DNA of 57,797 nucleotides from positions 1-57,797 of the forward strand of contig JAIBJN010000003.1 of assembly GCA_020029595.1 (NCBI GenBank). Reading direction: 5' to 3'. The position numbers and the translations under genes are program-made. The notes beneath the pieces were generated by a model. The model worked only from the letters and a program-made list of their open reading frames with translations, did no database searches and was not told where the DNA came from. Shown piece by piece: positions 51,218 to 57,797 of this stretch (position 1 is its first letter; the number at the start of each line of letters is the position of its first letter). Source of the stretch: Actinomycetota bacterium (lineage in GTDB: Bacteria > Actinomycetota > Thermoleophilia > Gaiellales > Gaiellaceae).

Positions 51218-52387
51218 ATGAGCGAGCGCGATCTCCGCTCGGCACTCCTCGGCGTGCCCGTGCTGGACGAGCTCGAGGCGCAGCGCCGCACCTGGGCGGT
51301 CGTGCGGGCCGCCTACGCCGAACGCGAGCCCGTCTCGCGCCGTGCGTGGCGCCCGCGTCTCGTGATCGCCGTGGCCGTCGCCGCTGCTCTCGTGGCCGCG
51401 GCGCTCTCCCCGCCGGGTCGCTCTGTCGGCGGCTGGATTCGCGATCGAGTGGCGGGCAAGGAGCTCGCGGAGCCGGCGCTCGTGCGCCTCCCCGCGGCCG
51501 GGCAGCTCCTCGTGGTCTCCGAGCGCGGCCCGTGGATCGTCCGGCCCGACGGCTCGAAGCGGCTCCTCGGAGACTACGAGGACGCAAGCTTCTCGCCGAG
51601 GGCCAAGTTCGTCGTCGTCACCGACGGCCACCTTGTGATGGCGGTGGAGCTAGACGGCGACCCCCGCTGGCAGGTGGCGCGGCCGGGGCCCGTGGCGGAT
51701 CCCCGCTGGGCCCCTAGCCCAGGCTTCCGCGTCGCCTACCGAGAAGGAGACACGCTCCGCGTCGTGGCCGGCAACGGCACCGGCGACCGGCTGCTCGCCC
51801 GGGACGTCGCGCCCATCGCCCCGGCCTGGCTGCCGGAGGAGGGCCGGACCGTGCTCGCGTACGCCGACACGACCGGGCGCGTCCACGTCGTCGAGGCGGA
51901 CGGCGAGAAAGAGCTGTGGTCGGCTCGGACAGGTGCCTCGCCGGAGAAGCTCGCCTGGTCGTCGGACGGAAGGCTCCTCCTCGTCGTCACCAACAGCGAC
52001 CGCCATCCGCTCTATCGCGCGAACGGGCGCCCTGCGCGCAGTGTCCGCACACCGGCGAGTCAGGACGTCCTCGACGCGGACTTCGAGCCAGGAACTCGAG
52101 ACGTCGCCTACTCGGCCTTCGACTCGGCGAGCCGACGGAGCCTCGTCGTCCTCGGCGACGAGCGCCTCCAGGCCGTCGAGGGCCATATCGACGACCTCGC
52201 CTTCTCGCCGGACGGGCGGTGGCTCCTCGCGGGCTGGCCGGAGGCCGATCAGCTCCTCTTCCTCCGCCTCCCCGGCGTCCGGCGCATCGTCGTCGTCGAC
52301 GACGTCCGCCGCGAGTTCGACCCTGGGAGCACGGGAGCGAGCGCCTTCCCGCGCCTCGTCGGCTGGTGCTGCCCGCCGACTCCCTAG
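51218..52387 (+). CDS. Membrane-anchored propeller protein, putative non-canonical anti-sigma factor
   Basis: A protein of 389 aa: a cytosolic N-terminus of about 45 residues (LRSALLGVPVLDELEAQRRTWAVV ... REP), one membrane helix (LVIAVAVAAALVAAALS), then an extracytoplasmic beta-propeller-like domain with repeated blades (DASFSPRAKFVVVTDG, KLAWSSDGRLLLVVTNS, DLAFSPDGRWLLAGWPE) and two Cys near the C-terminus. It lacks the HxxxCxxC zinc anti-sigma motif. Position behind an ECF sigma gene suggests that its short cytosolic part binds sigma. The TAG stop lies in a CTAG shared with the convergent cupredoxin gene. Confidence 0.7.
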   Translation: MSERDLRSALLGVPVLDELEAQRRTWAVVRAAYAEREPVSRRAWRPRLVIAVAVAAALVAAALSPPGRSVGGWIRDRVAGKELAEPALVRLPAAGQLLVVSERGPWIVRPDGSKRLLGDYEDASFSPRAKFVVVTDGHLVMAVELDGDPRWQVARPGPVADPRWAPSPGFRVAYREGDTLRVVAGNGTGDRLLARDVAPIAPAWLPEEGRTVLAYADTTGRVHVVEADGEKELWSARTGASPEKLAWSSDGRLLLVVTNSDRHPLYRANGRPARSVRTPASQDVLDADFEPGTRDVAYSAFDSASRRSLVVLGDERLQAVEGHIDDLAFSPDGRWLLAGWPEADQLLFLRLPGVRRIVVVDDVRREFDPGSTGASAFPRLVGWCCPPTP

Positions 52388-52833
52388 TAGCCGTAGCCCG
52401 AGTCCTCCTCGGTCGTCGTCTCGTCGGTCGTCGTGCCGGCCCCGCCGCCGCCGATCGCGATCGTTCCCTCCATGCCACGGTCGCGGTGGTCGCCGACGGG
52501 GCAGTAGAGCTCGTACTCGCCGGCCTCTGAGAGATCGACCGCAAGCTCCACCGACTCGCCCGGCTGGAGCTCCTCCGTCTCCACCTCTCCCGCCGGGCCC
52601 TCGACCTCGAGCGCGTGCACGGTCGCGCCGCCGTTCACGACGCGGAACGTGTGCATCCCCGGGTCGAGCGAGAGCGATGCGGGCTCGAGCGCGAAGTCGC
52701 TGAGGGCGATCTCGACGACGGTGCCGCCGCCCGCTCCGCTCGCGGTCGGCGTCGCCTCGTCGGCCGTCCCTTCCTCCCCACCGCATGCCGGGAGGAGGGC
52801 CGCGGCGAGGGCGACGAGGAGGAGACGGCGCAT
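52384..52833 (-). CDS. Cupredoxin-like lipoprotein
   Basis: An exported copper-binding protein (149 aa). A lipobox at the signal end (ALLPAC, Cys near residue 17) predicts lipid anchoring. A Gly/Thr-rich linker is followed by a cupredoxin domain: IALSDFALEPASLSLDPG, VHALEVEG (first His) and LYCPVGDHRDRGM (Cys, His and Met ligands of a type 1 site). It ends in a Thr/Glu tail (TTTDETTTEEDSGYGY). Likely electron transfer or copper handling outside the membrane. Confidence 0.88.
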   Translation of the reverse strand: MRRLLLVALAAALLPACGGEEGTADEATPTASGAGGGTVVEIALSDFALEPASLSLDPGMHTFRVVNGGATVHALEVEGPAGEVETEELQPGESVELAVDLSEAGEYELYCPVGDHRDRGMEGTIAIGGGGAGTTTDETTTEEDSGYGY

Positions 52834-52954
52834 CGAGAGTCCATACGCCGGGCCTCCTCAGGCGGTTTGGCAGGTGCCGCCGAACCGTTCCTTGGACGCG
52901 CTTCGAAGCGATCGGCTCGGTCTGCGGGGACGAGGCTGCCGACCAGTTCCTGAA

Positions 52955-53182
52955 CGGTCCGAGCCCTGGCGCGACCACATCGGCTTCTGCGTCGACTACA
53001 CCGGCGCGCTCGCGAAGAAGGACGAGGCCGGCCAGCAGGCGGCCGTCGACAACCTGACCGGGTACACGGACGCCTTCTCCGGCTTCCTCGCCGAGGCGAC
53101 CGGCCTGCCCCAGGACGCTCATGACAGGGACACGCTTGCCGCGGCCATCATTCAGCAGAACTCCGACGTGTTCGACGGATAG
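52955..53182 (+). pseudogene. Remnant of an exported helical protein
   Basis: One frame, without its own start, reads PWRDHIGFCVDYTGALAKKD, then AVDNLTGYTDAFSGFLAEATGLP, and finally DTLAAAIIQQNSDVFDG before the stop. From memory, secreted bacterial proteins share the order 'W-R-x-H-I ... DYT-x-x-x-A-x-K-D ... NLTGY ... GDTLAAAIVxQFPDKF' with about 50 residues between the GLP and GDTL parts; here they are joined directly. No start codon, RBS or signal peptide precedes it. The rest of 52834-53345 shows nothing else recognisable. Confidence 0.5.
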
Positions 53183-53333
53183 CCACACCGAACCGCCCGC
53201 GTCCGGGCTGCGAATCAGAGCGACCCGGCTCCGACGCCCCCGGTGAACTCCTGCCGTTCCCCGGGGGCGTCTTTGCATGGACCCTTTCGAAACGAAGACC
53301 TGGCCGAGGCGTCCCCGAAATGAGTCCAGACTC

Positions 53334-53339
53334 TATCCT
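53334..53339 (+). promoter_or_regulatory. -10 box TATCCT, leaderless start of the amidohydrolase gene
   Basis: TATCCT is followed by 6 nt and GTG 53346, and decides for this start over an in-frame ATG at 53277. Confidence 0.5.
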
Positions 53340-53345
53340 CGGGAC

Positions 53346-54884
53346 GTGATCCTCGAGAACGGCGTCGTCCGTACGCTCGACCCGTCCCTGCCGCGGGCGG
53401 CCGCGCTCGCGATCGCCGGCGAGCGGATCGCTGGCGGCGTGGGGACGCACGAGACCGCGCTCGCGAGCCCCGACCGGGTCGACCTCGGCGGCCGCTGCGT
53501 CCTCCCAGGCTTCGCCGACTCGCACGTCCACTTCCCCACCTGGGCGCTCGCGCAGCGACAGGTGCGACTCGAGGGGGCACGTTCCCTCGACGAGGCGCTC
53601 CAACGGGTCGCCGCCGCCCTGGGCGACGTCCCGCCCGGGCGCTGGCTGCGCGGTCTCGGGTGGCGGAGCGGCGACTGGTCGCCGTCGGTCGAGCCGACGA
53701 AGGAGACGCTCGACGGTGTCACGGGCGAAGTGCCCGTGGCGCTCATGTCGAAGGACTACCACTCCCTCTGGGTCAACTCGGCCGCGCTCGCGCTCGCAGA
53801 CGGAGAGCTCCAGGTGCCGGGGGGCGTGATCGAGCGCGACGAGCGGGGCGAGCCCACCGGCGTCCTGCGGGAGGAGTGCGCCTGGCACTTCCGCGACAAC
53901 TACGCGCGACCGACCGAGCACGAGATGGTCGAGGCCTGCCGTGAGGCGATTCCGCTCGCGAACGCGCGCGGTGTCGTCAGCATCCACGACAAGGACGGCT
54001 GGCTCGGCGCCCTGCGCGTCTTCCAGCGCCTCAAGCAGGAGGAAGCGCTCACGCTTCGCGTCTGGCAGTCGCTCCCCTACGAGCACCTCGACCGCCTGGA
54101 GGAGATCGGCCTGACGTCCGGCCTCGGCGACGACCTCCTGAGGGTCGGCTACATCAAGGCGTTCCTGGACGGGACGCTCGGCTCGCGCACGGCGCTCCTG
54201 CTCGACGGCTCCGGCGTGGAGATCATCGGCTACGAGGAGTTCGTCGACGTCGTCCGCCGAAGCGCCCGCGCTGGCTTTCCGGTGGCGGTGCACGCGATCG
54301 GCGACCGTGCAAACCGCCGGGCGCTCGATGCCTTCGAGGAGACGCGCGACGAGTGGCGCCCGCGCGCTCTCCGCCAGCGGATCGAGCACGCCCAGCTCCT
54401 TGCCCCGGAGGACGTCGGCCGCTTCGCCGAGCTCGGCGTCGCCGCGTCCGTTCAGTTCAGCCACGCGCCTTCCGACCGCGACCTCGCCGACCGCTTCTGG
54501 ACCGGGAAGACGGAGGGCGCCTACGCCTTTCGCTCGCTCCTCGACGCGGGCGCCCTCGTCGCCAACGGCTCGGACGCGCCGGTCGAAGAGCTCGACCCGC
54601 TGCTGGGACTCCGCGCCGGGGTGGCGCGGACGCTCGACCACCGAGATGCCTGGCACGGCGAGCAGGCCGTGACCGTCGAGCAGGCACTCCACGCGACCTG
54701 CGTCGCGCCGGCCTGGCTCACGGGCGACGAGCGCCGCCGGGGGACGCTCCTGCCCGGCTACTTCGCCGACCTCGTCGTCCTCGACCGCGACCCGCTCGAA
54801 TGCCCGCCGGAGGAGCTCGGAGAGATCGAGGTCGTCGCCACGATGCTCGGCGGCCGCTGGGTGCACAACCCGCCGCCCTGGTAG
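53346..54884 (+). CDS. Amidohydrolase family protein, YtcJ-like
   Basis: A metal-dependent hydrolase of the long (512 aa) YtcJ / N-substituted formamide deformylase branch. VILENGVVRTLDP is the first beta-sandwich strand; VLPGFADSHVHFPTWA holds the HxH metal ligands; VGYIKAFLDGTLGSRTA, VAVHAIGDRANRRALDAFE, RIEHAQLL and VANGSDAPVEELDPLLGL give the remaining His/Asp ligands. LLPGYFADLVVLDRDPL is the C-terminal return to the sandwich. Substrate unknown; cytosolic. Confidence 0.9.
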   Translation: MILENGVVRTLDPSLPRAAALAIAGERIAGGVGTHETALASPDRVDLGGRCVLPGFADSHVHFPTWALAQRQVRLEGARSLDEALQRVAAALGDVPPGRWLRGLGWRSGDWSPSVEPTKETLDGVTGEVPVALMSKDYHSLWVNSAALALADGELQVPGGVIERDERGEPTGVLREECAWHFRDNYARPTEHEMVEACREAIPLANARGVVSIHDKDGWLGALRVFQRLKQEEALTLRVWQSLPYEHLDRLEEIGLTSGLGDDLLRVGYIKAFLDGTLGSRTALLLDGSGVEIIGYEEFVDVVRRSARAGFPVAVHAIGDRANRRALDAFEETRDEWRPRALRQRIEHAQLLAPEDVGRFAELGVAASVQFSHAPSDRDLADRFWTGKTEGAYAFRSLLDAGALVANGSDAPVEELDPLLGLRAGVARTLDHRDAWHGEQAVTVEQALHATCVAPAWLTGDERRRGTLLPGYFADLVVLDRDPLECPPEELGEIEVVATMLGGRWVHNPPPW

Positions 54885-54912
54885 CCCTCTCGGCACCCCC
54901 GAGGGCCGGGGT

Positions 54913-54918
54913 TAGAAT
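54913..54918 (+). promoter_or_regulatory. -10 box TAGAAT, leaderless start of the HxlR gene
   Basis: TAGAAT is followed by 6 nt (GAGCCC) and ATG 54925. Confidence 0.55.
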
Positions 54919-54924
54919 GAGCCC

Positions 54925-55290
54925 ATGCGCACGATGAGACCCGTCCATGACGAGGAGTGCGCGGTCGCCTGTACGGCAGAGATCATCGGCTCCAAGTGGA
55001 CGGCGATCATCGTTCACGACCTCTCCGAAGGCCCTCGCCGATTCTCGGAGCTCGAGCGCTCCTGCCCGGGCATCAGCCCGCGAACGCTCTCCGAACGGCT
55101 GCGCGTGCTCGAGCACGACGGCATCCTCGAGAAGCACTCGGCCGCGCGGCGGGCCGAGTACGAGCTGACCGAGAAGGGCACGGCGCTCCTGCCAGTCATC
55201 GAGGAGATGCGCCGCTTCGGCCACGGTTGGCTCGTCTCGGACGACGCGCACACGCACGGCCAGAAGACGACGGTCGCGCCCGCGGCGTAG
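54925..55290 (+). CDS. HxlR-family transcriptional regulator
   Basis: A winged-helix protein (121 aa). CAVACTAEIIGSKWTAIIVHDLSEGPRRFSELER is the HxlR entry (helix, then 'KW' and the wing-helix start); GISPRTLSERLRVLEHDGILEK is the recognition helix region; YELTEKGTALLPVIEEM ends it. Cys residues at about 12 and 16 ahead of the HTH fit thiol or aldehyde sensing, known for some members. Target genes are not evident; the proline dehydrogenase gene lies convergent and the amidohydrolase upstream. Confidence 0.92.
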   Translation: MRTMRPVHDEECAVACTAEIIGSKWTAIIVHDLSEGPRRFSELERSCPGISPRTLSERLRVLEHDGILEKHSAARRAEYELTEKGTALLPVIEEMRRFGHGWLVSDDAHTHGQKTTVAPAA

Positions 55291-55378
55291 CCGCCGTCGT
55301 GCCGGAGGGCGGGATCGGCGAAGTTGTGATCGGCCCTCGGCGTCCCGTCCGGCATCGCCGCCGGGCGGCTGCAGCGGG

Positions 55379-56317
55379 CTAGCGCCGAACCAGGTTCCGC
55401 AGCACGAAGAGCAGATTTGCGGGACGCTCGGCCAGCCGGCGCGTGAAGAACGGGAACCACTCGGGCCCGAACGGCGTCGCCACCAGCACCTTGTAGCCGC
55501 GGCGAACGAGGTCGAGCTGGAGCTGGGGACGGACGCCGTAGAGCATCTGAAGCTCGAAACGGTCGCGCCCGATCCTCTCCCGCTCGGCGAAGTGGAGCGC
55601 GTGCTCGATCATCCGCTCGTCGTGCGTGGCGATCGCCGTGTACCCGTCGCCGCGGAGCGAGCGCTCGGCGAGCCGCAGGTAGGCGGCGTCGACGTCGGCC
55701 TTCCTCGGGTACGCGACCGCCTCCGCCTCGAGGTAGGCACCCTTCACGAGGCGGAGGTTCGGCGCGAGGGGCAGCAGGTCGTCGAGGTCCCGGGGAGTCC
55801 GGTAGAGGTACGACTGGAGGACGGTGCCGACGTTCACGAGCCCGTCCTCGCGCAGGCGACGGAAGATGCGGAACGTCGGGTCGACGAGGGCCGAGTACTC
55901 CATGTCGATGCGGACGAAGCTCCCGAGCTCGGCGGCCAGCTCGACGACGCGGCGCACGTTCGCGTAGGCGAGCTCCTCGTCGATTTCGAGCCCGAGGTGC
56001 GTGAGCTTGAGCGCCACGTTCGCCCGCAGCTCCTCAGCCTGGAGGCGCTCGAGGATCGCGAGATACTCCTCGACCACGGCACTCGCCTCCGCCTCGTCGA
56101 GCACGTCCTCGCCGAGAAGCGTCGTGTTCGTGTGGAGCCCGGCCTCGTTCAGCCGCCGCAGCACGACGACGCACTCGCCGAGAGTCTCGCCGGCGACGAA
56201 GCGGGAGGCCCCGAGGCGCATGCCGTGCGCGGCGACGAAGCGACGGACGAGCCGGTTCCCGGACGACGCGAGGATGAACTTGCGGAGGATGCCGTTGACG
56301 ATCCCGCTGAGCCCCAC
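55379..56317 (-). CDS. Proline dehydrogenase
   Basis: A single-domain FAD-dependent PRODH (312 aa) oxidising proline to pyrroline-5-carboxylate. RIDMEYSALVDPTFRIF, NLRLVKGAYLEAEAVAYP (substrate Lys/Glu region), TAIATHDERMIEHALHFAE, FELQMLYGVRPQLQLDLVRRGYKV and the C-terminal RRLAERPANLLFVLRNL follow the PRODH barrel. No P5C dehydrogenase domain is fused or adjacent. GTG 56317 lies 1 nt after the stop of the M20 peptidase gene, implying an operon in which peptide breakdown feeds proline oxidation. Confidence 0.93.
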   Translation of the reverse strand: MGLSGIVNGILRKFILASSGNRLVRRFVAAHGMRLGASRFVAGETLGECVVVLRRLNEAGLHTNTTLLGEDVLDEAEASAVVEEYLAILERLQAEELRANVALKLTHLGLEIDEELAYANVRRVVELAAELGSFVRIDMEYSALVDPTFRIFRRLREDGLVNVGTVLQSYLYRTPRDLDDLLPLAPNLRLVKGAYLEAEAVAYPRKADVDAAYLRLAERSLRGDGYTAIATHDERMIEHALHFAERERIGRDRFELQMLYGVRPQLQLDLVRRGYKVLVATPFGPEWFPFFTRRLAERPANLLFVLRNLVRR

Positions 56318-56318
56318 G

Positions 56319-57650
56319 TCAGCGCGGGAGGTCTCGGAAGGCGACGAGCGTCTCGCGGGCGGCGGCCACGCCGAGCGGCACGTAGCGTGCGAGTAGCCGC
56401 TCGTTCGGCGAGTGGGCGTTTGCTCCCGGGAGCGCGAAGCCGGTGAGGATCGTGGGTATGCCCTTGTCCGCGAGGGCCGGGACAATCGGAAGCGTGCCGC
56501 CCGTGCGCAGGAGCAGCGGCCGGCGGCCGAGCACGCGCTCGAACGAGTCCTGCGCGAGGCGAACCGCCGCCGCATTTGGAGGAACGAGCCCGGCGGGGCT
56601 GGACGACCGGCGCTCGATCTCGAGCTCGGCGCCCTTCGGCGCGGCCTCGCGGAGGAGCCGCTCGAAGGCGGCCGCGATCTCTTCGACGTCCTGACCGGGC
56701 GCGAGCCGGATCGAGACGTTGGCCTCGGCGAAGGCCGGGAGCACGGTCTTCACGAGGAGCGGCTCGCCGCCCTGGATGCCGTTCACGTCCACGGCGGCGC
56801 CGGCGAATGTTCGCGCGTAGAGCTCGTTCGCGGCGCCGGCGTCCATCGGCCTCGCTCCGGCGGCGGACAGCACGGACGCGCCCGGGTCGAGCTCCTCCCA
56901 GGAGGCGACCTCCTCCGCGCTCGGGGGGGTCACGCCCGCGCGAAGCTCGTCCGGGACGGCGACTACCGCCTGGAGCGTCTGCATCAGCGCGTGGACGGCG
57001 TTCAGCGCGGCGCCCCCGAACATCCCGGAGTGGAGATCCCGCTCTCCGCTCCGCAGGCGGACGTGGAAGTAGACGAGCCCGCGGACGCCGAGGTCGAACG
57101 AGGGCATGTCTTCGCGCGGCATGTCACTGTCGAAGATGACGCAGGCATCGGCGCCGAGCTCGTCCGCGGCCAGGAAGTCGACGATCGAGTGGCCGCCGAT
57201 CTCCTCCTCGCCGTCGAACGCGACTCGGACGTTGACCGGGAGCGCGCCCTCCTCAGCGAGCAGCCGAGCGGCCTTCAGGAGCAGGTAGGCGTTGCCCTTG
57301 TCGTCCACGGCCCCGCGCGCGTAGAGGTAGCCGTCGCGGATCTCGGGCTCGAAGGGCGGCGACTCCCAGAGCTCGAGAGGCGCCGGCGGCTGCACGTCGA
57401 AGTGGCCGTAGATGAGGACTGTGGGGGCGCTCTCGGCGTCGCCCGACGCGCGGATCTCCCCGAGAGCGAGCGGGTGCGGCGTCTGGGTCGTGACGAGCTC
57501 GGCGTGACCCCCGGCGGCGCGAAGGAAGTCGCAGACCCACTCCCCCGCTCGGCGGACATCCTCGGCGTGCGCCGGGTCGGCGCTCACGCTGGGGATGCGG
57601 AGCCAGTCGAAGAGCTCCTCGAGCCAGGCGGGGTCGAGCTGCTCGCTCAT
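56319..57650 (-). CDS. M20-family dipeptidase/metallopeptidase
   Basis: A cytosolic zinc peptidase (443 aa) of the M20A dipeptidase type. IYGHFDVQPPAPLELW contains the first zinc His and catalytic Asp; YARGAVDDKGNAYLLL the bridging Asp; FDGEEEIGG the catalytic Glu-Glu; FDSDMPRED another Asp ligand; and FALPGANAHSPNERL the last His. The dimerisation domain (about 205-320) is present (GERDLHSGMFGGAALNAVHAL). The start ATG 57650 has TAGACT 11 nt before it. Confidence 0.93.
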   Translation of the reverse strand: MSEQLDPAWLEELFDWLRIPSVSADPAHAEDVRRAGEWVCDFLRAAGGHAELVTTQTPHPLALGEIRASGDAESAPTVLIYGHFDVQPPAPLELWESPPFEPEIRDGYLYARGAVDDKGNAYLLLKAARLLAEEGALPVNVRVAFDGEEEIGGHSIVDFLAADELGADACVIFDSDMPREDMPSFDLGVRGLVYFHVRLRSGERDLHSGMFGGAALNAVHALMQTLQAVVAVPDELRAGVTPPSAEEVASWEELDPGASVLSAAGARPMDAGAANELYARTFAGAAVDVNGIQGGEPLLVKTVLPAFAEANVSIRLAPGQDVEEIAAAFERLLREAAPKGAELEIERRSSSPAGLVPPNAAAVRLAQDSFERVLGRRPLLLRTGGTLPIVPALADKGIPTILTGFALPGANAHSPNERLLARYVPLGVAAARETLVAFRDLPR

Positions 57651-57797
57651 TCCGACCCGGGAGTCTATGGGGCCGGCCGCTTGCCTCCCTCCGGTTCCAG
57701 CCTATCGCCGGAAAGCGCGCGGATGGGTCACGTTTCGTGCCGGGAACGTCCACGGACGACGCCAAGTCGCAGCCCGCCCACTGCCTGAAGCACTAAG
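57651..57797. other. Right-end region, nothing recognised
   Basis: A stretch of 147 bp upstream of the M20 peptidase, holding its promoter region (TAGACT at 57662-57667 on the minus strand). No other gene or repeat could be identified before the window ends. Confidence 0.4.

Noticed and set aside
51081-51221. 46-codon frame between sigma factor and membrane partner as a gene
   Set aside because: Product is Pro-rich and lies over two strong hairpins; overlaps at both ends are suggestive but not enough to call a protein. Kept only as a finding.

Overview
The window is high-GC bacterial chromosome, about 70% G+C. Gene content points to an actinobacterium, probably of the class Thermoleophilia (Gaiellales/Solirubrobacterales). 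The clues are many GTG starts, actinobacterial acyl-CoA carboxylase subunits, an lhr-nei repair pair as in mycobacteria, secreted RTX and LamG proteins with 'QWQxC' Ig-like modules, and many leaderless promoters. This placement is inference from content, not a phylogeny. No rRNA, tRNA, CRISPR array or complete insertion sequence was seen.

Layout. 1-4900: tryptophan operon (trpE end, trpG, trpD, a REP-like insertion, a trpC-trpF fusion, trpB, trpA). Almost every junction is a 4-nt stop/start overlap. 5100-6900: an RTX-type secreted protein and a frameshifted paralogue. 6900-21750: a catabolic stretch with scattered genes of branched-chain acyl-CoA breakdown (carboxylase beta and biotin subunits, enoyl-CoA hydratase, acyl-CoA dehydrogenase). 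Between them lie a DapA-family lyase, a large LamG protein, pdxH, a decayed PfpI-family gene, an SCP2 protein, an MFS exporter and leucyl aminopeptidase. 21750-27700: an AlkZ-like glycosylase coupled to a DUF72 protein, then a hisC-meaB-ilvA operon and a divergent LON-domain gene. 27700-32550: an operon parA-ftsZ-ggt-GNAT-small protein, in which FtsZ carries a long N-terminal extension. 32650-41600: a ureohydrolase, unknown genes, and a repair region with lhr, a broken nei interrupted by a membrane-protein gene, and an HhH-GPD glycosylase. 42000-57800: a cyclase/ATPase/TPR signalling giant, a second acyl-CoA dehydrogenase, membrane-anchored propeller-like proteins next to peptidoglycan hydrolases, an ECF sigma factor with a propeller-type membrane partner, a cupredoxin lipoprotein, an amidohydrolase, an HxlR regulator, proline dehydrogenase and an M20 peptidase.

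The most unusual finding is an inverted-repeat element with two about 165-bp copies (28071-28234 and 45476-45642) and one 39-bp copy (17669-17707). All three sit directly on the TAG stop codon of the upstream gene. The two long copies share a nearly invariant core around a hairpin whose base pairs covary, and one copy has a cUUCGg loop on the transcribed strand. In two of three cases the 3' end of the element is also the Shine-Dalgarno sequence of the next gene, pairing with the bases just after the upstream stop codon. This suggests an RNA device that couples translation between operon genes.

Other points of note: at least eleven TANNNT boxes six or seven bases before start codons (leaderless transcription), including two divergent pairs sharing overlapping -10 boxes; a recoded, hairpin-rich tract inside the helicase core of lhr; a degenerate TrpF domain; LamG domains nested twice inside Ig-like domains; and a possible new type of anti-sigma factor.
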